This document shows positions 34,010 through 45,954 of a DNA stretch of 64,000 nt, in pieces. Both the position numbers and the translations under genes were made by a program. The DNA is from Harmonia axyridis (taxonomy: Eukaryota > Arthropoda > Insecta > Coleoptera > Coccinellidae): the NCBI RefSeq assembly GCF_914767665.1, contig NC_059501.1:36804501-36868500 (forward strand). The letters run 5' to 3'. The notes under the pieces were generated by a model that was not told the origin of the DNA, made no database searches, and saw only the letters and a program-made list of their open reading frames with translations. Position 1 is the stretch's first letter; the number at the start of each line of letters is the position of its first letter.

Positions 34010-35853
34010 CTGCTTTAATATGAAAAAATCTGTGATTGATGCTCGTCGAATGCTCTGAAATAGCTATGGTGAGACCGCTATTAGTGAAGAACGAGTCGAG
34101 AGTGATTTCAAGAACGATCATTTTGACGTCGAAGAAGTGGAAGGGAGAAGGTCCTTGTTAATGCAGAATTGGAGGCATTACTTGTTCAAGATTCAAGGCT
34201 TGTCCAAACGCAACAAGAATTGGTGAGATCAACAAGCCATTTCAAAATGACTGAAAGTCATGGAAATAATTCAGAAAGAAGGAAATTGGCTGCCGTACGA
34301 GTTGAAGCCGAGATATGTTGGAAGGCGTTTGTTTGCTTATGAACAGCTGCTTGCAAGGCAAAGACAGAATGGATTTCTAAAAGGTGTTTTTTTTAGAGCT
34401 ATAGAACTTTAAATTGCAATAAAACAACGATGGAATATTCGATTGACATGAATTTCATTTATTCCCAAGATAATCTTGTGGCATTACATTTTAAATATGA
34501 TTTCTGGCATATGATCGCCACGGCTGGCTCGGATGTAGTCCGATCTGGACGTCCAATTTTCGATGACTTCCTCCAACATTTGTGTCCGTATATCGGCAAT
34601 AACTCGGCGAATGTTGTCTTCCAAATGGCCAAGGGTTTGTGGCTTATCCGCATAGACCAATTACTTTACATGGCCCCACAGAAAGTAGTCTAGCGGTGTT
34701 AAATCATAAGATCTTGTAGGCCAACTCACAGCTCCAAAACGTGAAATTAAGCGGTCACGAAATGTGTCTTTCAATAAATCGATTGTGGCACGAGCTGTGC
34801 GACATGTTGCGCCGTCTTGTTGGAACCACAGCACTGGACATCATGGTTGTTCAATTCAGGAATGAAAAAGTTAGTAATCATGGCTCTATACCGATCACCA
34901 TTGACTGTAACGTTCTGGCCATCATCGTTTTTGAAGAAGTACGAACCAATGATTCCACCAGCCCATAAAGCGCACCAAACAGTCAGTTTTTCTGGATGTA
35001 ACGGTGTTTCGACATTTGAGGATTAGCTTCACTCCAAATGCGGCAGTTTTGTTTGTTGACGTAGCCATTCAACCAGAAGTGCGCTTCATCGCTAAACAAA
35101 ATAAAATGGACGTAGTGCGCGATACGTATTGCGCACAAAACCATTATTTTCGAAATGAAATTTCACTAATTGCAAGCGTTGTTCAGGCGTGAGTCTATTC
35201 ATGATAAATTGCCAAACCATAATAAAAATAAATCACTTAACAGCTGTTAAATCGGTCGCCATCTTGAACAGTAATGCCAATTTGAAGTTATACACCTTGA
35301 AAAAAAAACACACATTGGACTGGAGACGAAAAATACCGATTATCCCAAGCGCAGATGAGAGCATGGGGATATCTCGGTCATGCTTTCATCTTGACGGCCC
35401 GAATATTCCAAGGTCATGCTCAGTATTTTGTGGGATCCTCTCGGCGTAGTGTGAGTTGTTGAAACCGATTGAAACAATCACAGGCGATCGTTATCGAACA
35501 TAATTAAGGCATTTGAAACGAGCATTGAAAGACAAACGGTCGCAATACAACGAGAGACATGATAAAGTGATTTTACAGCATGATAATGCTTCACTTCATG
35601 TTGCGAAAGTGGTCAAGACAAACTTGGAAACGTTGAAATGAGAAGTCCTACCCTACTCGCCGTATTCTCCATACGTTGCTCCCCCAGTTTATCACTTGCT
35701 GACCAGCACTTCCGGTCTTATGAAGAAGTAAAATATTGGATCGATGCGTGGATATCTTCAAATAATGACCAGTTTTTTCAACGCGGCATTCGTACGCTGT
35801 CCGAGAAATGGGACAAAGTGGTGACCAGCGATGGACAATACTTTGAATCATAA
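34010..35853 (+). pseudogene. mariner transposase, interrupted
   Basis: The N-terminal half (34010-34380) has the helix-turn-helix region, a frame with SRVISRTII, and the conserved stretch ending in a GFL segment. The C-terminal half (35313-35853) starts at the TGDEK motif with the first catalytic Asp, and continues through HDNASLHVAKVV (second Asp) to DQHFRSYEEVKYWID and SDGQYFES. The third catalytic position reads APPVYHL instead of the family's APSDYHL, so the Asp is changed to Val. Stops and frame changes are frequent (one falls 19 residues after the second Asp). Dead even without the insertions. Confidence 0.8.
34381..35312 (-). mobile_element. Tc1/mariner-type element nested in the mariner, minus strand
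   Basis: The ends are mirrored: GGTGTTTTTTTTAGAG at the left and an inverted TGTGTTTTTTTTTCAAGG at the right, with AACTT(T/C)AAATTG just inside. The minus strand starts MNRLTPEQRLQLVKFHFEN at 35202, the opening typical of the DUF4817-type insect transposases. It then jumps by deletion to FSDEAHFWLNGYVNKQNCRI (first catalytic Asp), and later gives WFQQDGATCRTA (second Asp), DLTPLDYFLWG (third acidic position) and an end near IRASRGDHMPEIIFK. Stops and frame changes make it inactive, and most of the helix-turn-helix region is missing. Confidence 0.8.
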
Positions 35854-35856
35854 ATG

Positions 35857-37000
35857 TATTATTATTATTATTATTATTATTACATTGGATACAGAGTTGA
35901 GTATAAAACTATAAAACTCTTAACAAAATAAAACCTAATGTGAAAAAATAACACCAAAACAATTCAGGAAAAACAACACATACTGAAACATCCGATATTT
36001 GAAAATATGTTTGACTTTATTCAAGAACTCTTGTCCACCAGATGTCGAACCCATTCTTGAACACGCTCACCGACGCAGCTCCAACAAAATCATGCGTTAA
36101 TTGATTCCAACAGGCGATTCCAACACGATCACAAGCGAAGACAGATAACTCTTCGAATTTTGAGTTCATAGAAACAAGATTCGTATAAATGAGTGGCAAC
36201 GTAATCAAGTTAGACTTCAATTTTTTGAAGACGGTATTTTGATTATCGAAGGGATTCCCTTTTTGTATTTAATAGTCAGGTCAGTCTCCCCAGAAGAACG
36301 TTTTCTTTCAAGCTCCTTGCGAAGGTCCTGAAGCTGCTTAATTTGAAGTGGCGTCTTATCATCATCTATTGAAATCCTCCTGTAGTTCTCAAAGGCAGCA
36401 AGGACCTATGACGTAGGATATTGGCAGGTACCGCCGGGTTCGAAAACTCTACCTTAACCAGTCTGGGCGCCCCCTGTCGCAAATTACCGAGTCTTCTGGT
36501 CGCGATCACTTCGCAGGATGAGCCGTCCCTGATCTTCGAAATAATATCAAGAATTAAAGCTTTATCTGTTGTAACATCTACAGACTCAGGAACATTTCGG
36601 ACAATGAGATTGTTAGCTCGCTTAACACGATCCAGTAACTCGACTGGATTAACGTACAATAAAGAACCATCGGCTCCAGCTGCCGCTGCCGAGATGGAAG
36701 AACCAGCGATATCCTTCAAGGTCAACACTTCACTCTTCAATATAAGGCTAGCTTTCCCCAACGCCACAACATCAACTGACCCCAACTGATTCTTCAACCC
36801 CGAAACGTCCTCCCTCAGAACTGAATGGGAAGCTTTAAGGACACTGAGCTCACCACTGAATTGCTGCAATGATGATGCATGCTGCTTCAACATTTTGCCA
36901 TGTGCCTCTACACTTCTCACACAGCTGCTCAGTTTATCTGAAAGCTCTTTCTGTGCTTGCTTAATTTCAGCAATATCTCTAGCGATACAAACAGTTTTTC
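35857..37000 (-). mobile_element. Internally deleted LINE nested in the mariner, ATT-repeat tail
   Basis: On the minus strand, ORF1 begins before 36990 (5'-truncated, ARDIAEIKQAQKELSDKL). It then shows a coiled-coil-like segment (about 36920-36720), an RRM-like core with RANNLIVRNVPES and RLGNLRQGAPRLVKVEF, and after a frameshift near 36380 the tail DDDKTPLQIKQLQDLRKEL ending near 36220. Directly after it comes only the last part of ORF2 (CWNQLTHDFVGAASVSVFKN, 36017-36220). Endonuclease and reverse transcriptase are absent. The copy ends in an (ATT)n run at 35857-35881, plus-strand coordinates. It resembles the short, ORF2-deleted LINE derivatives known as SIDEs. Confidence 0.75.
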
Positions 37001-37055
37001 ACAATGCAGCCTCGAATTTCGGAGAAAACAGCGGAAGCGAAGTTGTATACGCCTA

Positions 37056-37562
37056 TGTAATATAATATAATTCACAAAAGTTGTACTTTTAATAGAGATT
37101 GAAGATTGAACCATTTTTATCAGAAAAACATTTCAATCAACCTGATTCGATGAACATTTTATAGTATGGCAAAATGGCGAATGCGTCGGTTTCAGATTTC
37201 TGAAAGATACATTTTCTCAGAAAACTCGAAGTAAACAGTGGTCGGCATTCTTTCTTCACTCCCGTGTTCAAACTTTATGTTTATACTTGCTTCAACCTGA
37301 AGCTGCAATAAGAAAACTGTTAAACCGTTCTTTACAGTTTTCAGTGTTGAGAATAAGATAAAATGCTAGTCCAAGCGTTATTCGATAATATTTTTGGTGG
37401 TAAGGTTAAGCTGCTATGTGTTGAATAGTGAGGTTAGTTTGGAAGCCTTTGGTATTTTGGGAATTTTTTAAAATAATTTTCTGAATAAAACAACATCATT
37501 GTCAAAAGGATTCGTTATTCGCTTATAACGATTCTGTGGGTTATAGTATGGATACTACAACA
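37056..37562. other. Intergenic
   Basis: No gene, repeat end or RNA recognised. Confidence 0.4.
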
Positions 37563-38174
37563 TGTACAGGGTGGGCAAATAAGATAGGTAAGCGGCTATA
37601 TCCAGGATCCACTCATCGTAGAGTCTTGCGGTAAAAAATTTCACCACTAAAGTGTACAAGAGAATACACTGAAAATTATTTTGAAGTTCATACCGCTAGG
37701 GGGCGTAATAGCTACCGTCGAGTAGAAAAATGAAATTTACTCGAAAATGTTTCAAATAGAGTTGAAGAAAGAATATCATCATTGTAATCCTTGGAAAATT
37801 CTGAATCTTTTTGAATTGTCACTTTCGATTTTACGACATCAAATAAGGGTAGGTGAAAGGGAAAAATCTGACTGATTGAAATGCCTGTAACTTCAGTTTG
37901 GCACAACATTTTTGAGCAAATTAGATCTCGTCTGAAAGATAATATCTTGTTGATTGAGGACAAAATATACTCATGATAAATTTGTTTTTGCTGCTTTCGA
38001 TATGAGGTGGTAAGTCAGAAGTTCATTGTCTGTTCATTTTACTCCGAAATTTCAAATGTAATGATAGGATTTTCTTAACAGAAACAGAAATTCCATCAAA
38101 AAAACCGCAAGTCTCTACGATGAGCGGATCCTGAGATATAACCGCTCATCTCGCTTATTTGCTCACCCTGTACA
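37563..38174. repeat. Truncated relative of giant hairpin 2
   Basis: The left end TGTACAGGGTGGGCAAATAA is followed by about 530 bp similar to one arm of 22895-24303 (for example GGGGGCGTAATAG, TTGAATTGTCACTTTCGATT, AACAGAAACAGAAATTCC). Only about 75 bp of the opposite arm remain at the right end (CGCAAGTCTCTACGATGAGC to TGTACA). Several small indels show that it is older. Confidence 0.75.
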
Positions 38175-40194
38175 AAAAGTTTGTTTTCGTTGAATAAGGA
38201 GAAATAATATTTGACGAGTTGAGTCCCCATCGCAAACTTCAATCGTAGCACGAGCTCAAAAGATTGATTCAAAATACGAAAGCGGAAAAGCAAATGATTT
38301 GATCCAAAAAACAATCTAAAGTACCAATAGCCCAATTCACTCCTGACTCCACTCAAATCATAGGTTTCGGAAATATAAATTTTTCAATATCTTTCTGGTA
38401 TTAATATCTATGTAATTCCTTCATTATACAACAAGATTCATGACTCTTTTCGCAAAGACATAGTCTGATAGCGGAAGTCGTTGTTCCGAATCTCAGTAAT
38501 TGATTTTTTTATGTTTGCAGCCACTTTCGGTTCATTATGTTCGATAATGAATATTTGGCACCTCGCACAATATTACTTCAAACAGACACTATAATTTAAA
38601 TGAATGAACTTATACCTAACTTGACAAGCAATAATTAAACAAATATAACAGCATACCCCGTTTGAGAATTTTTCTAGAAATAACAGGTGTGTAATCAAAT
38701 ACCTCATTTTCTCTTCCTGATATTCAGCGACACTTATGTAATGATGAAATTGAAATCATTATATCATAATACTGGCTCATTTTCAAAATGAAAATATTTT
38801 CGTGATATTTTAGATTGTATTCACGGCGAAAGATGGCACGAAACTATCGTGCTAGTCATAGTGACTTAATTGTACATAGTGGCGACAATTAGTTCAAGTT
38901 GAGCCTAAAAATGGCGAAGGGGGACATAGAACCATAGAACTTAAGAATACAATTGACAAAATTATTGGGTCTTATAGTAATTGATTGTATATGGAACAAA
39001 TTCATTTAACTGAAGAATATGACAGTGACTAAATAAAATGGGCCTTACATTTTGAATAAATCTCAAAAATCAGGAATTATGTTCAAGTCATTGTTCATAT
39101 TACTTATTCTCTATAATTCATCTTATAGGCTCCATTCCAATTGAAATACAGTAATTTTGTTGAAACAATTAGATATAAGGGAAGTTTCTACCTATTTTTC
39201 CTCCTCAACTTCGCGACCTCCTCAAATTCAATTAATACTTTGATGATGAATTGGTTTTTTATCGGATCAACTCAATTTAGTCGATCCTGCGAACTGGAAA
39301 ACATCGAAAGAAGTTTTGATTAGAAATGGTATTTTCCAAAGAACAATTATTGAAACTGTTAAAACTCTTGAGAATGTTAACAGACTCAGGAAAGTAGTGG
39401 GCAGTTATCACTTATAAGTATAGTATATCCAAATTCACTTGGAGGAAACCTGAATATTTCAATTATACCAGGGTTGTCCAAGTTTTCAGAAATTCCTTTG
39501 CAATTTATGAAAATATTGCTATCAATACTCTCAAATAAACCCCGGTATTTAGCAAATCGTCTTGGAAACAAGAATGTCCCGATTTGATTGATCTTATTGG
39601 CTGAATATTTCCCCTCGTATTCCCCTTTCCACTTTGAGAGCATTTTTGGTTACACTCATTGGCCGCATCTGTCACTTCTTAATTACTTTCTGATAATTCG
39701 CATAGACCAGTGTGGTCCATATAGGGGTATTATTGAAATGCATTTTCACGTAGTTTTAGTTCGTTGTGTGACTGATGCTTTTAATTATTTCGACTATGAT
39801 GTTTGGCACAATTCTATGGCTTATGTAAAAGAAGATGAATATTTCGCAATCAAATCTATTCCTCCATTTACTTTCAAAGTCAGAATTGATATATAACAGG
39901 TTCTGAAGAAAATGATTTCGCATCCTAAATATCTTCATTCCACTGAAGGAAGAATTGATTAAAATGAGATTAACCAACAAAATTTTCATTACATTTTTCT
40001 GATTATAGCAATGTTATTACTGGTTTGAAAAATCATGTAGAATAGGCATATGATGTTGAGGCTCTTACTACGTCAAATTAGCAGCTACGTAGATCGAAAA
40101 ATCAATCAAGTATTTTATAGAAAATAGAAATATTCCACCATTTCCTGCCATCAGTCGGGACAGTTTTAATAATAGGTTACATATATCTTTGAAT
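38175..40194. other. Intergenic, no supported gene
   Basis: Several 60- to 102-codon frames on both strands (39141-39989) overlap without recognisable motifs. The minus-strand frame at 39386-39643 (PRRFAKYRGLFESIDSN) is the most protein-like, but it has no homologue I know and no splice context. Confidence 0.35.
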
Positions 40195-42960
40195 ATTTAT
40201 TCTGATTCTGAATACCAAAAATTCAAGAGTTATCGAGGAAAAACCTGAACTGAGGAAATACTGCAATTTCTAACTGAGTGGAGTAGTCTATGACATAGAA
40301 ACTAAAATCGAATTTTGGATAATTAAATTTGACATTTCATGAATGTCATTCATTATTCGTAATTGAAAAATTTTATTGGTTTTTGGATTTTCAACCATCT
40401 TAACGAATAATTTATTACAATTCATGAAATTTTGACGATATCTATAGAAATCTCTTTAACTTATGAACCGTTGAGCTTATACTCAAGTATTGCCATGTTG
40501 CTGAAATTATCATCAACCAAGCTATCTGATAATGCAATAATATACTGGGTGTGCCGTTTGAAATAAGAAAGTAGTACTCTGTTTCCGGTATAAAAGGAAA
40601 TTGTATAAATTTTCAGCACATAATTATTTTTAGTTTGCCATAAACGTCTAATAGGCCATCGCGGTGAATCACCCTGTACATCATTATCATTTAGCCTTCT
40701 GCTTCCATTGAGGGACATACATTTCGCCTTACAATAATGAAGAAATAAAATTCAAGCTGCTAATTTGACGTAGAAAATTGGATGTCATTCAATGATCTTA
40801 AGGTCATGCACCTATTCTACCCTAGTTTGTCTTATCTTCAGACAGAACATTTCCGAATTCATCTCGAACATTTTCGTGCTCTTATAATTCTATGCAACGA
40901 TCAGTTCATCATCGTTGATGACGTTCCTTGATAGTATATTACAGGTTGAGAATAAAGAATAATCAAATTATAACACCGTAGAATGACATATAGCATCATT
41001 TTTGATGTAACAGCAAAAGCTACTCACCTCACAAATTTTCTGAAAGAATCGACATCTGAGTCCCATACATACGCAAAAATATTGTTTTCAACTCAAGGGT
41101 TTGAAAAGTGTGCGCCTATGGTTTATGACTGTTTTGCAATTATCTCTGGCCAAGCGTTTTTATAGACTAGTTCAAGTGACTTTGGATATACTATAATAGT
41201 GTATGTAAGTTCAGACTGTCGACAAAAAATTAATATAATTTCACTCAAAAATTGAAAAACTGTTCAATTTTTTTCTGTGAATCGTCTATTCATTTTACAA
41301 ACAAACCTATGTTTCAAATGTATGACATCTCCGAACAAAGACTATAGTAATTAGAAAACATGAGTTTTTTTCGGTTGTTTCATCAAATGTAATGGATTTC
41401 TACTACAAGCTGGAGCCTAGCATATTCAAAATTCATTGCTCACCGCATGAATTCAACAGAAAATTCCACTTTCCTTACATGACTTCCCGGAGAACATTAT
41501 ATCGATTCAGAATTGCAACTGAATGGGGTGAATGTTTTCATGCGGAATATCAAAACAAATATGAGGAAGTTGCATACTAGTCCTCAGAAATGAACTCCCC
41601 CAAGGCTTTCAAATGGAAATGCTGAAAACAAAATTTTCAGATACTCATTTCAGGAAAAAATCCCTGCAATTTTTCAATGACTGTTTGCCAAGAAATTGGA
41701 TAATTTCCTTATGATATCGATTGAAAACATATTTATTCGATGGATTTGGTCCTTACTTAATGTAATTCATACAGGGTAATTCACCGCGATGGCGTATTAG
41801 ACGTTTATGGAAAACTAATCATAATTTTGTGATGAAAATTTACGAGTTGAGGTTTGAAACAATGATTTTTCTCCCTGAAATATTTTCAAAATTCGACAAT
41901 TTCCGACTATACCGGAAATATACTACTATTTCCTTATTTCAAATGGCACACCCAGTATATTATTACATCATTAGATAGCTTTTTTGATGCCAACTTCAGC
42001 AATATACCTTTGGTATTAACCCAACGGTTCATGAGTTGATGGGATTCTTGAAAAAAAAAATTGTGGCGACGAAGACTCACTTTTTTTTCGGTATTTCTGT
42101 AGAAAAAGGTTTTTCGAAAAACCATTTTTTATTTTCGATTATGCAAACACGTGCTATTATAAGACTGGTTGCAGTTTGTATAAAAAGAGTACAGGGTGTT
42201 TATCAGAAGATCATGAAGTTGGACAACTCAAATTCATCAAAACTCAAGGAAAACTGATCACAATTTCATGTTGAAAATTTGGATGTTAGGGTTCAAGACG
42301 ATGGTCCATCTCTAACATAAAATATTTTTAGATCTCTACTTCTACAACTTCCGGTTATACCGAAAACAGACTACTACTTCCTCATTTCAAATATCACACC
42401 CAATATATCATTGCATCATTATATAGCTATTTTGATGACAATTTCAGTTTTATGCCTTTCTTTTAGTATTAACTCAACGGTTCATGAGTTAATGGGATTC
42501 TTATGAAAAGAATTGGTAGCGACGAGGACTCACATTTTTCAAATATTTCCGCAGAAAAAGTTTTCTTCGAAAAAATCTTTATCATTTTCGATTCTGCAAA
42601 TACGTAGTTTTGTAAACCTGTTCGCAGTTTGGACGAAAAATGGTGTTCATCAGAAGATCATGAACTCGGACAACTCAAATTCATCAAAAATGTAGGTTTT
42701 CAAATTAGAACCTATATTTCTCAATATTTCAGTCAATTCTACGTAAAGAGAGGGGGGTTACTTGAACATACCCGATACCTAAAATGAATACTTTAGAAGT
42801 TAATGAGAAAGGACTTCAAATGAGGAAAAATCACAAATTCTAACTTGGGGTAGTCTGTGACTTCCGTAAAACACAGAAAGTAACTAAAATTCGATGTTTC
42901 GATAAGAAAATTGGACATTCATTGAATTGTAATCTAATAGACTATCAAGGTGAATCACCT
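40195..42960. repeat. Complex nested repeat cluster with inverted and tandem copies
   Basis: Inverted pair: 40440-40690 (CTGGGTGTGCCGTTTGAAAT to GGTGAATCACCCTGTA) is mirrored at 41770-42030. Tandem pair: about 41811-42249 and 42250-42690 are direct, diverged copies with a period of 439 bases, both holding the ATAGCT...TTTGATG and CGGTTCATGAGTT words. Direct pair: 40195-40340 resembles 42770-42920 (TAACT..G.GTAGTCT.TGAC). Inverted pair: CTACGTCAAATTAGCAGCT (about 40069) and AGCTGCTAATTTGACGTAG (about 40758). A terminal GGTGAATCACCTTGTA at about 42950 closes the array. No coding frame is convincing. Confidence 0.65.
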
Positions 42961-43038
42961 TGTAAATAAAATGAAACAAAGTGATTTCCACAAAATTCAA
43001 GATCAGTGGTAATTACTTGGTTTCATTTGAATCGTATA

Positions 43039-45247
43039 CATGGGCGCCCGCAGGGGGGGCCATTGCCCCCCCTGAGATTTTGATTGTCTCATTTTTTAGC
43101 ACAACACCCTCAATATTACTTTCTCAATCCAAAGGGCAAGGAAAAAAGGAAAGTAATGGATTCATAACAATTTCCGGATTTTCAATGGAATTACTATACA
43201 TATATCCATAATATACTATACACATATCCATAATCGGCAGAGGTATTTTTTGAATTGAAAACTTTTTTAGGCGTGTTGAGCACTCCTTGGGTGAAGAAAA
43301 ATCGTGGAACCGAACGCAATCCATGCGTGTTAATTTTTTTAAAAATCCATCTTATATATACTCTCCTATTGTCTAATAGATAAAGGTAAAAAAAGTGTTG
43401 CAGAAAATAGAAAAAAAAATTTACAGATTATAAAAACAATAGTTTTTTGCGGAACTCACCCACGATATGCCTATACGAGAGAGCAACAAGAAATTTTAGT
43501 GATCTTTTGAAATTCAGAGTAGACGCTGGATATAAAGATTTAGAGATCTATTTATTCAACGCAGCTGATTTGAATTTGGACAAACTTGTAACACAAGGTT
43601 ATGATGGATGCTCAACAATGGCTGGTGAAATTCTCAGGGTTCAAAATATCATAAGAGGTAAGTACAAGAAAGCAATTCATTTCCATTGTGCCTCCCATAG
43701 GTTGAATTTAGTAATAAATGACATCAGTAAAATAAATGAAATTCGTAATAGCATTGGCACCGTTAATGACATTCTAGTCTTTTTTCGAAAAAATACCTCA
43801 AGAAGAAATCTGATTCCAAATTTTCCTCTGTTTTAGGAAACTCGTTGGTCAGCTAAATATAAATCTTTGTGATTTTCGCTGAAAACTTAAATACTATATT
43901 AACTCTCTTTGCTATAAAATCTGGAGAAATTTCAATGAATTCTTCAACAACAAAAAGAGCAGCTCAGTTATGAGCTGCAATAAACTCATTCACTTTTGTG
44001 ATTTGTTTGACGGTAGCAAGTAAATATTCAAATATATTGAAATCAATAGCAAATATACTACAAGGTGTTTCTATTAATTTTGTAGATTTTCACCGTCATA
44101 TAAATTTAATTATAGAAATATGTGGAAAACATCGCTCAGATGATGCATGCTTCGCAGAATTTTTTTCGAAAGCGGTAGACAAATGTACAGATCTAATTAT
44201 GAAGCAGATTCAGCTGAAGATTACTTCAAAAAATCTATATTCATCCCATGTTTAGATCATTTGATTTCAGCCCTTGAAACGAGATTCTCGAAAAAACATG
44301 TAATGCTTTTTTTTTTGTTCAATTTTTTGCCGAAGAATTAAAAATTACTAGATATTAAATCTTTCGCACCTAAGGTCGGCAATATGTATAACATTGAAAA
44401 TTTAGAAAGTGAATTGAACATTTGGAATGAGTATTCATCTAAATCACAAATGGATGAAATCATAAAAATTGAAGATCTTATCAGACAATGTAAATTTTCT
44501 CCTGCTGTCAAAGAATTCCTTATTCTTCTCCTTACATTTCCATGTACTACTTGTACTATAGAGCATAGTTTCAGCATTTTGCGCAGAATTAAATTTTAGT
44601 TTAGAATAAAATATGCCTACTCTGTTGTATAGCGATCAAGTATTTCGTCTTCAGAATTAATATAGTTTTTATGAGTTGTTTTTTTGCAATTCATGATTTG
44701 TTAATTTTGATAATATACTTATTTGTTGTTTTCACAATCTGGAGCAATTCTGTGTTATTTTGAATCATATTTTAGTAGCAAGTTTTAAACTTTATTGTTT
44801 GAGTCATTCAGTGTATATTTCAAGATTTATTATTCATTTATTATTTTTATAAACATAGTTTTATCGAGCGTATATGAATTTATTTTTTATTTCGTTATTA
44901 CTCGTTGATTCTTCTTTATTTATTAGAAATTATAATAATTATTTCATTCCGTTCTCCATATTTTTTATATTTTATTTTTTGTGAATTGTTTCATTGAATG
45001 TGACTCGTTTTGAAAAGAGTTACCGTATTATTTTACATCACTCTATGTTGTTGATGTTTTAAAAAAATGTTGAAGTGGAAAACTTCATAATTTTTATTTT
45101 GCACAGTCCTTCCCCACTTTAGAATATAAATACATAAATAGAAAAAAACGGAATACAAATATCGTATACGACAATGATGGACGCGTTATCGTTTTTCAAT
45201 AATTTTCATTCTGCCCCCCCTGAGAAAAATTTCTGCGGGCGCCCATG
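43039..45247 (+). mobile_element. hAT element, ends and 8-bp target duplication intact
   Basis: It begins CATGGGCGCCCGCAG (43039) and ends with its exact inverse CTGCGGGCGCCCATG (45247). Both sides are flanked by the same 8 bases, ATCGTATA (43031-43038 and 45248-45255). Just inside the left end is a GC-rich hairpin (GGGGGGGC-CATT-GCCCCCCC); CCCCCCCTGAG occurs near both ends. Size is 2209 bp. The internal transposase is a pseudogene. The long stretch 44600-45180 is non-coding 3' sequence with AATAAA-like signals. Confidence 0.92.
43447..44599 (+). pseudogene. hAT transposase (DUF4371 and dimerisation domains), broken
   Basis: The N-proximal piece (43447-43836) includes TQGYDGCSTMAGEILRVQNI and HFHCASHRLNLVINDI, the catalytic-core region of the DUF4371/ZMYM-like hAT group. 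After a stop, ETRWSAKYKSL follows in frame. Middle fragments run 43998-44255. The C-terminal hAT dimerisation motif FPCTTCTIEHSFSILRRIKF is at 44540-44599. At least three stops or frame changes separate the parts, and sequence before the DUF4371 region (BED or TTF zinc finger) is missing. It is dead, but its origin is clear. Confidence 0.85.
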
Positions 45248-45255
45248 ATCGTATA

Positions 45256-45952
45256 TATTTATTCCTCATATTATATTTCAATCTGACGTTAACAGATTTT
45301 CTTAAAGAAACATTTGGCCTGAATATGTTCAATGTACTTCAAAAATTAGAGAAACATACATGTATTGCTGAAGAGAATGATATTATGAATATTTCAAATT
45401 CAAATTTCACTTTACTGACGTGAGTGGCATAATGGAGTATTTTACCGACTAGTGTACTGTACCACAGAACACCTTCAATTTTCAGCTTCTGAAAGGCAAA
45501 TAATTGCGAATATGATTGCATGCTAGAATGCTGTTTTTTTCGTCTCCTGTAGCAAAAAGAAATACTAAGAGAACTTTCCATGACATACCTCATCTTATTT
45601 CAAGTTACATTATTTCTCAAATCTCTCGTATTTTTTTCCGCATCTAAATACGGAAATACGCAGTTACCATCATTTGTGATATTTCTCACTTGTTCTATCT
45701 GAAAATCATCAACTCATTCATGCTGAATTTTCTTTCGGATCTGAAAAAACGCCACATTTTATGGAATCACTGATATTCGAAATAAATCGGAATCGAAGAA
45801 TATTGAATATCTTCGGAATGTTCAATTATTGTATTCGGTAGTAGGTAAAATATATCACATATCTACTCATATCGAAAATTGTTATTGAGATATTCGAGAA
45901 TATCTGCGAATATCTATCACAGCGTTACATGAACCTTTACGTTGTAACCTTG
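45256..45952. other. Gap between the hAT and Tc1 elements
   Basis: Non-coding, AT-rich. An 84-codon minus-strand frame (45339-45593) has no motif. Confidence 0.4.
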
Positions 45953-45954
45953 TA

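Larger units (their letters stand above)
33789..37055 (+). mobile_element. mariner element split by two nested insertions
   Basis: The left end (TTAGGTGTACAGCTTTGCTT) begins at 33789. The matching inverted end (GCGGAAGCGAAGTTGTATAC, then GCCTA) finishes at 37055, 3.3 kb away. Between them the transposase of a single mariner is found in order on the plus strand, interrupted at 34381-35312 by a second transposon and, just after its stop, at about 35857-37000 by a LINE. Removing both insertions leaves about 1.2 kb, near the normal size of a mariner. TA lies at both outer edges. Confidence 0.85.

Noticed and set aside
36421..36789. 122-codon plus-strand frame
   Set aside because: It is the antisense of the LINE ORF1, which has recognisable motifs on the minus strand.
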